Shown one piece after another: positions 17,864 to 26,786 of a DNA stretch of 64,000 nt. Positions within the stretch are counted from its first letter, which is position 1, and each line of letters opens with the position of its first letter. The stretch is from Streptomyces sp. Tue 6430. Lineage in GTDB: Bacteria > Actinomycetota > Actinomycetes > Streptomycetales > Streptomycetaceae. Where the stretch lies: the NCBI GenBank assembly GCA_021568835.1, contig JAKGSH010000006.1, positions 1-64,000 of the forward strand, written 5' to 3'. Made by a program: the position numbers and the translations under genes. The notes under the pieces were generated by a model. It was given only the letters and a program-made list of their open reading frames with translations, had not been told where the DNA came from and made no database searches.

Positions 17864-19324
17864 ATGAGCGCCCGTCCCCTGCCTTCCGGCACCCCGTCCG
17901 CCCAGGGCGTCGACGCCTCGGGCGTCCTCGCCTTCCTCGACGCCGTCGAGGCGGCCGGGGCCATCGAGCCGCACAGCCTCATGGTCCTGCGGCACGGCCG
18001 TGTCGTCGCCGCCGGCTGGTGGGCGCCGTACGCGCCCGACCGCCTCCACCTGCTGTACTCGCTGAGCAAGAGCTTCACCTCCACGGCCGCCGGGTTCGCC
18101 GCGGCCGAGGGGCTGATCGGGCTCGACGACCCGGTGATCTCGTACTTCCCCGAGCTCGACGCCGACATCACCGACCCCCGCAGCCGCGCGATGCGGGTGC
18201 GGCACGTGGCGTCGATGACGAGCGGGCACGAGGCCGAGACCCTGGACCGGGCCCGCGCCCTCGACCGCGACGACCTCGTCCGCGGCTTCCTGCTGCTGCC
18301 GCCGGACCGCGAGCCGGGCACGGTCTTCGCCTACAACCAGCCCGCCACCTACACCCTCGCCGCGATCCTCCAGCGCGTCACCGGCCAGTCCCTCACCGCC
18401 TACCTGCGGCCCCGGCTGCTGGACCCGCTCGGCTTCGGCGAGGTCGCCTGGCCGGCCGACCGGACGGGCCGCGAGCTGGGATTCAGCGGCCTGCACGGCA
18501 CCACCGACGCGATCGCCCGGCTGGGGCAGCTGTACCTGGACGAGGGCCGCTGGGAGGGGCGCCGGGTGCTGTCGCCCGAGTGGATCGCCGAGGCGACCCG
18601 CGCGCACGTGCCGACCGCGGGAGCCATGGGCGACGCCGACCGGCAGGACTGGGACCGCGGGTACGGCCTCCAGTTCTGGCGCTCCCGGCACGGCTACCGC
18701 GGCGACGGCGCCTACGGCCAGTTCTGCCTCGTCCTGCCCGAGCACGACGCCGTCGTCGCCACCACCGCGGCGACCCCCGACATGCAGGGCCTGCTCGACC
18801 TCGTCTGGGAACACCTCCTGCCGGCGTTCCGCCCGGCCCCGCTGCCAGGACCCCGGGACGCCGACACGGCACTCGCCGACCGTCTCGCCCGCCTCGCCCT
18901 CCCGCCCGCCCCCGGAAAGCCCGCGCCGCCCGAACGCCCGGGCCGGTGGCGGGGCGCCGCCTTCACCCCGTACGGCGGGGTCTGCGCCGACCGGCCGAGC
19001 CTGACCGGCGTCACCGTCACGGCGGACGGCGACGGCTGGACGCTGGTCCTCGCCGAGGGCGACGACCGCCTGGCAGTGCGCCTGGGCACCGGCGCCTGGA
19101 CCGTGACCGAGGAACCCGTGCCCGTCGCGGCGAGCGGCGGCTGGAGCGACGGCGACACCCTCACGGCGGACCTCGTCCTCCTGGAGACCCCCCACCGGCT
19201 CCGGGTGACCTGCGCCCTCCCGGACGGCACCTTCACCGCCCGCTGGGCCACCCGGCCGCTGCACGGCGGCCCGCTGCGCAGGATGCGCGCGCCGCGCGGC
19301 CCGGTCCCGTCCGACGGAACCTAG
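17864..19324 (+). CDS. Serine hydrolase, class C beta-lactamase/PBP4* family
   Basis: 486 residues, cytoplasmic (no signal peptide). The catalytic Ser66-x-x-Lys69 lies in LLYSLSKSFTSTAAGFAA, the Tyr motif in FAYNQPATYTLAAIL, and the third motif region near SRHGYRGDGAYGQF. An extra C-terminal domain of about 140 residues (from about 345) is beta-rich and follows a Pro/Ala linker, as in esterase-type members (EstB-like). It may act as an esterase, amidase or peptidase; the substrate is unknown. ATG 17864 follows GGAGGATACGGGT. It converges on the pseudokinase gene with 15 bases between stops. Confidence 0.88.
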   Translation: MSARPLPSGTPSAQGVDASGVLAFLDAVEAAGAIEPHSLMVLRHGRVVAAGWWAPYAPDRLHLLYSLSKSFTSTAAGFAAAEGLIGLDDPVISYFPELDADITDPRSRAMRVRHVASMTSGHEAETLDRARALDRDDLVRGFLLLPPDREPGTVFAYNQPATYTLAAILQRVTGQSLTAYLRPRLLDPLGFGEVAWPADRTGRELGFSGLHGTTDAIARLGQLYLDEGRWEGRRVLSPEWIAEATRAHVPTAGAMGDADRQDWDRGYGLQFWRSRHGYRGDGAYGQFCLVLPEHDAVVATTAATPDMQGLLDLVWEHLLPAFRPAPLPGPRDADTALADRLARLALPPAPGKPAPPERPGRWRGAAFTPYGGVCADRPSLTGVTVTADGDGWTLVLAEGDDRLAVRLGTGAWTVTEEPVPVAASGGWSDGDTLTADLVLLETPHRLRVTCALPDGTFTARWATRPLHGGPLRRMRAPRGPVPSDGT

Positions 19325-19339
19325 AGCCTCTCGTCCGTA

Positions 19340-21007
19340 TCAGGCCGGGGCGGGCCGGAAGGTCCTGAGGAAGGCGTCCAGGGCCTGCCGGTTGACGGTG
19401 GTGTCCCAGTCGGCGGCGGGGGTCGTCCAGCGCAGGGAGAAGCCGCGGTTCCCGCCGAGCAGGAAACCGCGGCCGAAGGTGCGCACCCGGGTGCCGTCGA
19501 CGTCGGCGAGCCATTCCATGTCGGCCGCCTCGTACCCCTGGTACGTCGTCGCCTCGATCGCCCCGATGCGCTCGAACCCGTCCGTCCCGCGCAGCCCCGG
19601 CTCCACGTCCTCGCGCCACACGGCCACCGGGTCCGGGCCGACCCGCTCGCTGTAGGTGACCGCGAGGGTGCGCGGGTCGCCCTCGGCGCCGAAGGTGACC
19701 CGGTAGGCGAGGTCCCCGGAGCGCGCGGTGTCCAGCCGGGTCCAGCCCTCGGGGAGGGCGACGGAGAAGCCCTCGGGCGCCCGCCGGACCCGGAAGCCGG
19801 CCGGCAGGGCCCCTGCGCCGGCCGACGGGGAGGCGGCCGTGGAGCTCGGGGCCGGGGTCGGGGCCGGGGACGGGCTCGCGTCCGGGGAGGCCGCGGGGGG
19901 CGGGGCGGACGACGGCGTGCCGGCCCCCGGCGCCGGCACGCCGGTGACTCTGTCGGCGCCGTCCTCGCCGGCCGGGGTGCTGGGCGCGGCCGGGCGGTCC
20001 TGCGCGCCGTCCGCCGCCGTCCGCTCGGCACCGGGCAGCCCGCCCGTCGCGGCCAGCGCGGCGACCGCCACCGTGACCACGGCCAGCGCGGTCCCCGCCA
20101 CCACCGTCCGCCCGGCCCAGCGCGGACCGGCGACCCGCGCGACGGCGGACGTCCGCCGCAGCCGGGGCGCGGGCACGGCGTGCGTGTCCTCGTCCAGGGC
20201 GCGGGCGAGGTTCCGGCGCGCCGTCGGCCGGGTCATCCGCTCCCGCGAGTCCTTGCGCAGCAGGCCCTGGACGGCGGGTCCGAGCGCACCGGACCGCAGG
20301 GGCGTGCGCAGCGGCAGCCGGTCCACGCCCCTCAGCGTGGCCTCCGGCCGGTCCCGGTCCCGGTAGGGCGGCCGGCCCTCGACGACCGTGTAGAGGATCG
20401 CGCCCACCGCCCACAGGTCGGCGGCCGGCCCGATCCGTTCGTCGCGCGCCTGCTCGGGGGAGGCGTACGCCGGGGCCGCGAGCCGGGGGGCGAGGGTCGC
20501 GCCCGCGAGGCCGAAGCCGGTGACGACGACCGGACCGCGCGTCCGCACGAACACCTGACCCGGGCTCAGTTCGCCGTGGGTGATGCCCTCGCCGTGGGCC
20601 GCCTCCAGCACGTCGAGCAGTTCCAGCCCGATCCGGGCGGCGCGGGCGGGCCGCAGCACGCGCCGCTGATCGATCAGCTGCCCGAGGGGGAGGCCGTCGA
20701 TCCACTCGGTCACGATCCACAGGGAGCCCGCCTCCGCGAGGGCGTCGAGGACGGTGGCGACCCGGCCGGGGCACACCCGGGCCATCGTCTCGGACATCCG
20801 CAGCACGCGCTCGGCGGCCCGGCGCGCGTCCTCCTCGGCGAGGCCCGCGGGCAGTCCGGTCCGGGTGACCAGACACGGCCGGGAGCCGGCCGGCCCGTCG
20901 GCGTACTCGCCGTACCAGCTGACGCGGTTCGTCTCGCGGTGGACGACGTCGAGGAGCCGGTACCGACCGGCGACCAACTCGTGCGTGGAGACGTGCGCCT
21001 TGACCAT
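19340..21007 (-). CDS. Membrane-bound serine/threonine pseudokinase
   Basis: 555 residues. A protein-kinase-like domain (15-270) is followed by one membrane span (about 285-305), a Pro/Ser/Ala-rich stalk and an extracellular beta-rich domain (FRVRRAPEGFSVALPEGW to the end). Key catalytic residues are absent: the HRD loop reads HGELSPGQ (144-151), so the catalytic Asp is lost; DFG reads TGFG (163-166); the glycine loop and VAIK lysine are not recognisable. The C-lobe is otherwise intact (PAYASPEQARD, DLWAVGAILYTVVEG). A binding or scaffold role is likely. Start ATG 21007 is six bases after GAGGG; the ATG at 21013 abuts that site. Confidence 0.87.
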   Translation of the reverse strand: MVKAHVSTHELVAGRYRLLDVVHRETNRVSWYGEYADGPAGSRPCLVTRTGLPAGLAEEDARRAAERVLRMSETMARVCPGRVATVLDALAEAGSLWIVTEWIDGLPLGQLIDQRRVLRPARAARIGLELLDVLEAAHGEGITHGELSPGQVFVRTRGPVVVTGFGLAGATLAPRLAAPAYASPEQARDERIGPAADLWAVGAILYTVVEGRPPYRDRDRPEATLRGVDRLPLRTPLRSGALGPAVQGLLRKDSRERMTRPTARRNLARALDEDTHAVPAPRLRRTSAVARVAGPRWAGRTVVAGTALAVVTVAVAALAATGGLPGAERTAADGAQDRPAAPSTPAGEDGADRVTGVPAPGAGTPSSAPPPAASPDASPSPAPTPAPSSTAASPSAGAGALPAGFRVRRAPEGFSVALPEGWTRLDTARSGDLAYRVTFGAEGDPRTLAVTYSERVGPDPVAVWREDVEPGLRGTDGFERIGAIEATTYQGYEAADMEWLADVDGTRVRTFGRGFLLGGNRGFSLRWTTPAADWDTTVNRQALDAFLRTFRPAPA

Positions 21008-21397
21008 GGTCATCCCTCGCTGAACCCCGGCTGCTCACCTTTCCCAGTGGTACGGCGGCCGGGAGGGTGCGCGTTCAAGAGGGGCGCGACTCGGCGGGAT
21101 TTCTGTCTTTCATTCAAAAACGGCGCGCACGGGCGCAGGGACAGGCACGGTGACAGACGCGAGGAAAGGCCCGGGGAAAGGCGCAGGGAAAGGAGATGAC
21201 TTCGGGCGGTCCGGCCGCGCAACCAGCGGTGAACCGGCGTCGGACGCACCGGGGAACAGCGGCCTCGGGTGCCCGGGAAACGCCCGCGTCGGGCGCCGCC
21301 GAAACGCCGTCGGCGGCGGCCGTCGAATGGCGGGCGGAAACGCCGCGGCGGCCCTCGGCGCATTCCGGGCGACGGCCGCCGCGGACGTTTCCCGGCC

Positions 21398-22356
21398 TCA
21401 GCGCAGGCCGAAACGCCCGGCCCAGGACGCCATGTCCGCGGCCGACGCGTTGCCCCCGCAGACCACCAGTCCCAGCCGGGCGTCGGGGCCCACCCGCTCC
21501 ACGACCCGCCGGGCGGCCGGCAACAGGCATCCGGCGGCCGGCTCGGTCCACACCTTCGCGTGCTCGGCCAGCTCCAGACAGCCCCGTACGGCCTCCCGGT
21601 CCGGCACCACGAGCACCTCGCCGACCAGCGCCGAGACGTGCTCGTACGTCAGCGCCGTGACGGCCGGCGCGCTCAGCGTGGTGGAGATGGACGACACCTC
21701 CACCGGCACCGGGCCGCCGGCCTTCAGCGCCTCGGCCATCGCCTCCGCGCCCTCGGTCTCCACCCCCAGATCCGCACCCCCGGCCGCAGCGCCCGCAGGG
21801 CCGCGGCGACACCGGAGATCAGCCCGCCGCCCCCGACGCTGACCAGGACGTCCGTCAGCTCGTCGGCGTCCCGCGCGAGCTCCAGGCCGACGGTGCCCTG
21901 ACCGGCGACCACCACCGGGTCGTCGAACGGGTGGACCAGGGTCAGCCCCTCGTCCCGCAGGTCGTTGACGAGCGAGAAGGCGCTGCCCATCCCGTCCGTC
22001 AGCCGTACCGACGCGCCCGCCTCCTCGACGATCTCGACGGCCCGGGCGGGCGCCGAGCGCGGCATGACGACCGTGGCCTTCACGTCGAGGGCGGCGGCCA
22101 TGACCGCCACCGCGATCCCGTGGTTGCCGCCGCTCACCGCGACCACCCCCGCCGCCCGCTCCGCCCCGGAGAGCGACAGCAGCTTCGCCGTGGCCCCGCG
22201 CGCCTTGAAGGAGCCGGTGCGCTGGAGCAGCTCCAGCTTGACGGTGACGGGGACACCGAGCAGCCCGGAGAGCCCGGGGCTCGGGAGGGTCGGGGTGCGG
22301 ACGACGTGCCCGGCGATCCGCTCCGCCGCTGCTTCGATGTCCGTGATGCCGATCAA
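21398..22356 (-). CDS. Threonine/serine dehydratase-like PLP enzyme (frame broken once)
   Basis: About 319 residues, fold type II. The PLP lysine is in RTGSFKARGA, the phosphate cup in SVGGGGLISGVAAAL, and SGGNHGIAVAVMA matches the serine-binding loop. The end GLVVCGGNAS carries the pyridine-ring site. No ACT regulatory domain, so it is the short catabolic type (threonine or serine to 2-oxo acid and ammonia). The frame breaks at the C run 21763-21767; one base restores WGVETEGAEAM. TTG 22356 is proposed because AAGGTGG is well spaced; upstream in-frame GTG codons are poorly placed. Confidence 0.87.
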
Positions 22357-22447
22357 GACGACCACCTTTCCCGCGCGCTGTGCCGCGCGCGCTCCCCGCA
22401 CCCTGTCCCGCGGCGGTGGACCGGGTCAACCGGGGTCCGGGCGGCGG

Positions 22448-23575
22448 TCACAGGTCGCGTCGCACCAGGAAGTCCAGCAGCGACCGCAGGTCGTCCACGG
22501 CCCCCGCGCGCAACGGCGCCCCGGCGAGCGCCGACTCCACGGCGGACACCTGCCGGCGCGCCTCGGCGAGTGCCGCGGCCCGGCCCCCGGCCTCCTCGGC
22601 CAGCGCCGCCGCCTCGACGGGGTCGCCCCCCGACTCCAGCAGCCGGGCGAGGCGCCGGGCCGCCGGCCGGCCGGACTCCAGGGCCGCCAGCACCGGAAAG
22701 GTCTTCTTGCCCGCGCGCAGGTCGCCGTGGACGGGCTTGCCGGTCACGGCCGGATCGCCCCAGATCCCCAGCAGGTCGTCGACCACCTGGAAGGCGATCC
22801 CGAGATGCCGTCCGGCCCGGTCCAGCGCGGTGACGGTCGCCTCGGGCGCCCCGCCGAGCACGGCGCCCAGCGCGGCCGCGCAGCCCAGCAGCGCGCCGGT
22901 CTTGCCCTCGGCCATCGCCCGGTACGCGTCCGGCCGCACCCGCTCGGGACCCGACCAGGGCCGCGCCGCGAACAGCAGGTCGTCGGCCTGCCCGTGGACC
23001 AGCCCGGCGAGCGCCCCGGACAGCAGCCGTACGCCGCCGGCGCCGCCGGGGGCCGCGGCGAGGGTCTCGACGGCCAGGGCGAACAGGGCGTCACCGGCGA
23101 GGACCGCGGGTCCCGTGCCGTAGGCCTTCCAGACCGTGGGGCGGCGCCTTCGCACGGGGTCGCCGTCCATGACGTCGTCGTGCAACAGGGAGAAGGCGTG
23201 CACGAGTTCGACCGAGACGGCCGCGGCGACGCCGGCCCGCGCGGGCGCTCCCGCCGCCTCGGCGCCGAGCACGGCGAGGGCCTGTCGCAGCCCCTTCCCG
23301 CCGGACGCGCCGGTGGGCGCCCCGCCCACCTCGCACCAGCCGAAGGAGTACGCGGCCATCTCGCCCACCCACGGGTGCAGCCGGCCGACCGCTTCCGCCA
23401 GCGCGGGCCGCACCAGCGTGCGGCAGCGGTCGAGGACGGCGGGGGCGGCCGGCCCCGCCGCCGACGCCGGCGCGGCGACCGTCGTGGAGAGCCCCGTGGA
23501 CGAAGGCGCCGTCGCGGAGAGCGCCGTCGCGGAGAGCGCGGTGGTGGAGAGCGCGGTGGTGGAGAGTGCCGTCAC
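22448..23575 (-). CDS. Polyprenyl diphosphate synthase (trans-isoprenyl type)
   Basis: 375 residues. Condenses isopentenyl diphosphate with an allylic diphosphate. The first Asp-rich motif is DDVMDGDPVRRRRP; the second is FQVVDDLLGIWGD; KTGALLG and GKKTF lysines are present. The product length cannot be fixed, but a C20-type product is common for this group. The N-terminal 30 residues are an odd Thr/Ala/Ser repeat (ALSTTALSTTALSATALSAT) encoded by 15-bp tandem repeats at about 23505-23575. GTG 23575 overlaps the stop of the TPR gene (GTGA), so translation is coupled. Confidence 0.9.
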   Translation of the reverse strand: MTALSTTALSTTALSATALSATAPSSTGLSTTVAAPASAAGPAAPAVLDRCRTLVRPALAEAVGRLHPWVGEMAAYSFGWCEVGGAPTGASGGKGLRQALAVLGAEAAGAPARAGVAAAVSVELVHAFSLLHDDVMDGDPVRRRRPTVWKAYGTGPAVLAGDALFALAVETLAAAPGGAGGVRLLSGALAGLVHGQADDLLFAARPWSGPERVRPDAYRAMAEGKTGALLGCAAALGAVLGGAPEATVTALDRAGRHLGIAFQVVDDLLGIWGDPAVTGKPVHGDLRAGKKTFPVLAALESGRPAARRLARLLESGGDPVEAAALAEEAGGRAAALAEARRQVSAVESALAGAPLRAGAVDDLRSLLDFLVRRDL

Positions 23576-24642
23576 CGTACGGCCTCCGCGGTCGCGCCAC
23601 CCGGACGCGCGGCGGGCGTCACGAGGCCGAGTTCCTCCTCGGCCCGTGCCACCATCTCCCGGGCGTGCCGCAGTCCGATCCGCTCCAGCTCGGCCGCCAG
23701 TGAGGCCAGTTCCGTGGCCGTCTCGGAGCGGTCACGGCCCAGGCGGGCCAGCGACTTGGCCAGTCCGAGCCGGGCGAGGGCCGTCCCGCGCGGCTCGCTC
23801 ATCGCGCCGAACTCCGCGAGGGCCTGCTCGTAGAGGTCCCGTGCCTCGGCGTAACGGGCCGCCCGGTACAGGACGTTGCCGCGCATCTTGTGGTTGTAGG
23901 CCAGGGCGCCGGTGAGGTCCATCGCACGGCAGGCCGTCTCCGCCTCGGTCAACAGGGCGAGGGCGCCCTCGGTGTCACCGTCCCGCACGGAGACGACGTC
24001 CGCCAGGCCGCGCAGTGCCCAGGCGTGTCCCCGCCGGTCCTCGGCGCGCGCGGAGATCTCGGCCGCCTCCTGGAACAGCGCGTGGGCGGTGTCGAAATCC
24101 CCGGAGTTGCGGTGCATCTGCGCGATGCCCTCCAGCGCCCACACCGTGTGCCGTGCCTCACCGCGCCGGCGGGCCTCGGCCAGGAGCTGCTCGTGCAGCC
24201 TGCCGACGGCCTCGTAGTCGCCCTGGATGCGGCCGGTCTCCGCGAGCCCGGCCAGCGAGTAGCCGCGGACGACGACGTCCCCGCCGCGCTCCCCGAGGTC
24301 GGCCGCCAGCGCCAGCAGCCGCCGGGCCAGCGGGAAGGCGCCCCGCTGCCGGGCCAGGGTGCCGCCGCTCCACAGCGCCCACGCCATCGCCGCCACGTCG
24401 TCCGCGTCCCGGGCCGCGCGGTAGCTCGCCTTCCAGGCCCGGTCCGCCTCGCGCACCTGGCCCAGCCTGCGGTGCGCCTCGGCGACCGCGAGCCCGGAGC
24501 GCGCCACCTCGGCCCGCTCGCCGGCCCGCTCCGCCGCCGCCAACTGCTCGGTCCCGGCGGTCAGCACGTCGACCAGGGACGAGTTCACGGACAGGGTGGT
24601 GAGGGCGCCCTGGTACTCCGGGGCGAAAGCCTTGCCGTACAT
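23572..24642 (-). CDS. Tetratricopeptide-repeat protein
   Basis: 356 residues made almost wholly of helix pairs of the TPR type (for example ARSGLAVAEAHRRLGQVREA, ALEGIAQMHRNSGDFDTA, NVLYRAARYAEARDLYEQAL). No DNA-binding or NB-ARC domain, signal peptide or membrane span. Likely a protein-interaction scaffold. It is the first gene of a two-gene operon with a polyprenyl synthase, with a 4-base overlap, which suggests a role in that synthesis or its regulation. ATG 24642 follows AAAGGAAT, and an inverted repeat with AT-rich flanks lies just upstream. Confidence 0.82.
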   Translation of the reverse strand: MYGKAFAPEYQGALTTLSVNSSLVDVLTAGTEQLAAAERAGERAEVARSGLAVAEAHRRLGQVREADRAWKASYRAARDADDVAAMAWALWSGGTLARQRGAFPLARRLLALAADLGERGGDVVVRGYSLAGLAETGRIQGDYEAVGRLHEQLLAEARRRGEARHTVWALEGIAQMHRNSGDFDTAHALFQEAAEISARAEDRRGHAWALRGLADVVSVRDGDTEGALALLTEAETACRAMDLTGALAYNHKMRGNVLYRAARYAEARDLYEQALAEFGAMSEPRGTALARLGLAKSLARLGRDRSETATELASLAAELERIGLRHAREMVARAEEELGLVTPAARPGGATAEAVR

Positions 24643-24660
24643 CGATTCCTTTCGGCCACC

Positions 24661-24683
24661 ATGTATGCACTGTGTGTATACAT
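24661..24683. promoter_or_regulatory. Operator-like inverted repeat before the TPR/polyprenyl synthase operon
   Basis: ATGTATGCAC, TGT, GTGTATACAT: 10-bp arms with one mismatch. A third related half-site (CGTGTATAG) follows at 24686-24694. The patch is AT-rich compared with its surroundings and is 19 bases before the start codon, so a repressor here would block the promoter. Confidence 0.6.
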
Positions 24684-24924
24684 GACGTGTATAGTGCGTC
24701 CGGAAATCGCCCCGGCCAAGGGGACGGCCGGGGCGGGCGTCACCGGACGCGGCATGTCGTTGCCGGTCAAGACGTGTGTGCGGCGGGCCGGGTTGCCTGT
24801 GAGGCACAGATCACTCGGCGAGCCGCGGGTCGGCGGTCGCGGGCCGACGGATCGGCGGGCCGGCCCGCGGCGAGCGGCACCGCCCGGGAGCGGGGCGGGC
24901 CCCGGGGGAACGAGCGGCCGGGCG

Positions 24925-25278
24925 TCAGCGGTTCAGCGACCGCGCCCAGTCGTCCGGCACCCGTCCCGCCGGGCCGGGCGCGGGCTGGCCCAGGGGGTGG
25001 GAGGACGGCTGCGCCAGCTCCGGGCCGGACTCGTACAGCTCGTCGCCGTCGTAGTCCCAGAACCAGTCCTCGCCCGGCTCGAAGCTCTGCACCAGGGGAT
25101 GCCCGGTGGTCTTCCAGTGCGCGGTGGCGTGCTGGGCGGGGGAGGAGTCGCAGCAGCCGATGTGGCCGCACAAGGCGCAGCGCCGCAGGTGGAACCACCA
25201 GCCGCCACCCGCGTCGCACTCGACGCAGCCGGTGCCGCTCGGCGGGACGCTCGGGTCGATGGCGTGGGCGTCGGTCAT
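24925..25278 (-). CDS. UBP-type zinc finger protein
   Basis: 117 residues. The ZnF-UBP fold is clear: GCVECDAGGGWWFHLRRC, ALCGHIGCCDSSPAQHATAH and GHPLVQSFEPGEDWFWDYDG give the Cys/His ligands and the conserved aromatic patch that in eukaryotes binds the free C-terminus of ubiquitin. The bacterial role is unknown. The ATG at 25278 overlaps the stop of the histidine kinase gene (ATGA), making it the last gene of a three-gene operon with the receiver-flavoprotein. The C-terminal 40 residues are Pro-rich and probably disordered. Confidence 0.9.
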   Translation of the reverse strand: MTDAHAIDPSVPPSGTGCVECDAGGGWWFHLRRCALCGHIGCCDSSPAQHATAHWKTTGHPLVQSFEPGEDWFWDYDGDELYESGPELAQPSSHPLGQPAPGPAGRVPDDWARSLNR

Positions 25279-26786
25279 ACGGGCTCCTCGGCGGTGTCGG
25301 ACGCGGTGTCGGGGGTGTCCTCGGTGTCGGTACGGGTGTCGGCGCCGGTCGTGGTGTCCGGCGCGGTCAGCGGCAGCAGTACCCGGAAGCGGGTGTCGCC
25401 CGGCGCGGACTCGACCTGGAGGCTGCCGTGGTGCTTGTTGACGACGATCCGCCAGGAGATGTCCAGGCCGAGGCCGGTGCCCTCGCCGACCGGTTTGGTG
25501 GTGAAGAAGGGGTCGAAGATCCGGCCGCGGACGTCCGCCGGGATGCCGGGCCCGGTGTCGCCGAACTCCACCAGCAGCCGGTCGCCCTCGCGCGCGGTCC
25601 GCACGGTCAACGTGCCTTCCCCACCGGCGCTGTTGACGGCGAAGACCGCGTTGTCGACGAGGTTCGTCCACACCTGGTTCAGCTCCGCCGGGTACGCGGG
25701 GACGGCCGGCACGGTGCGGTCGTAGTCCTTGACGACCTCGATGCGCGGCCCGATCTTCCCGGACAGCATCAGCAGGGTGCTGTCGAGGAGTTCGTGGACG
25801 TCGACGACCCGGTAGGGGGCGCGGTCGAGCTGCGAGTACTGCTTGGCCGCGTCGACGAGGTGCGAGATCCGGCTGGTGGAGTCGCCGATCTCGTCCATCA
25901 ACAGCTCGGTCTCGACGGTGTAGTTGAGCCAGCCGACCGCGCTGGGCAGGATGTCGGCCGCCACGGCCGCCGCGACCTGCTCCAGCCAGTCCACGTCGAG
26001 TCCGGCCTGCACGAACGTCGGCGCGATCCGCCAGCCCTCCGGGATGCCGTGGTCGTCGAGCCAGTCGGTCAGCTCGTCCTCCCGGTCGGAGGCCTCCAGC
26101 GGGCTCAGCACCGGGGCCTTGGCGACCCGTTCGGCGGTGCGCTCCTGGATCTCGATCAGTGCGGCGAGCACCTCGGGGGAGTAGGCGCCCTGCGAGATCA
26201 CGGCGAGCTTGTGCCGCATCTTCGCCACCCGCTCCCGCAGCGTCGCCGTGGCCCGTACGGCCGCGGCGGCCGGGTTGTTCAGCTCGTGCGTGAGCCCGGC
26301 CGACAACGAGCCGAGCGCCAGCAGCCGTTCCCGCTGGCCGACGGCCCGCTGGGTGTTCTTCGAGCCGAAGAACAGCCCCTCCAGCAGGTGCGCGGCCATC
26401 GGGAACCACTCCTGCATGACGTCCGAGAACGACTGGGCGGGCAGCACGAAGAAGCGGGTCGGCACGGTCACCCGCATCGAGTTGGTGTAGACCTGCGGCA
26501 CCCGGTCCCCGAGGTAGGCCTGCATCGCGCCCGCGTACACCCCGCGCTGCGAGGTACGGCTGACCTCGACGTCGTCGCCCCCGACCCGGCGGTACAGCAC
26601 CACCGTGCCCTCGATCATCACGTAGAAGCAGGTCGCCGGGTCGCCCTCGGTGTAGACCGGACCGGCCTCGAACCGCTCCACCCGCCCCTCGGCGCACAGC
26701 CGTCCGAGCTGCTCGGGGGAGAGCTTCTCGAACAGGAACAGCGTGCCGACCTCGGCCGGGTCGCAGGGCATCGGCGTCCCGCTCAC
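25275..26786 (-). CDS. Histidine kinase with N-terminal cyclic-nucleotide-binding domain
   Basis: 503 residues, no membrane span. A CAP_ED-type sensor spans about 10-130 (YTEGDPATCFYVMIEGTVVL). The phospho-accepting His is probably His167 in GSLSAGLTHELNNPAAAA. The ATPase lobe has the N box (QVWTNLVDNAVFAV), G1 (GDTGPGIPADV), F box (FDPFFTTKP) and G2 (GTGLGLDIS). GTG 26786 overlaps the stop of the receiver-flavoprotein gene (GTGA). The context suggests it phosphorylates that receiver in response to a small ligand. The C-terminal tail is a Thr/Asp repeat (TTTGADTRTDTEDTPDTASD), probably disordered. Confidence 0.92.
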   Translation of the reverse strand: MSGTPMPCDPAEVGTLFLFEKLSPEQLGRLCAEGRVERFEAGPVYTEGDPATCFYVMIEGTVVLYRRVGGDDVEVSRTSQRGVYAGAMQAYLGDRVPQVYTNSMRVTVPTRFFVLPAQSFSDVMQEWFPMAAHLLEGLFFGSKNTQRAVGQRERLLALGSLSAGLTHELNNPAAAAVRATATLRERVAKMRHKLAVISQGAYSPEVLAALIEIQERTAERVAKAPVLSPLEASDREDELTDWLDDHGIPEGWRIAPTFVQAGLDVDWLEQVAAAVAADILPSAVGWLNYTVETELLMDEIGDSTSRISHLVDAAKQYSQLDRAPYRVVDVHELLDSTLLMLSGKIGPRIEVVKDYDRTVPAVPAYPAELNQVWTNLVDNAVFAVNSAGGEGTLTVRTAREGDRLLVEFGDTGPGIPADVRGRIFDPFFTTKPVGEGTGLGLDISWRIVVNKHHGSLQVESAPGDTRFRVLLPLTAPDTTTGADTRTDTEDTPDTASDTAEEPV

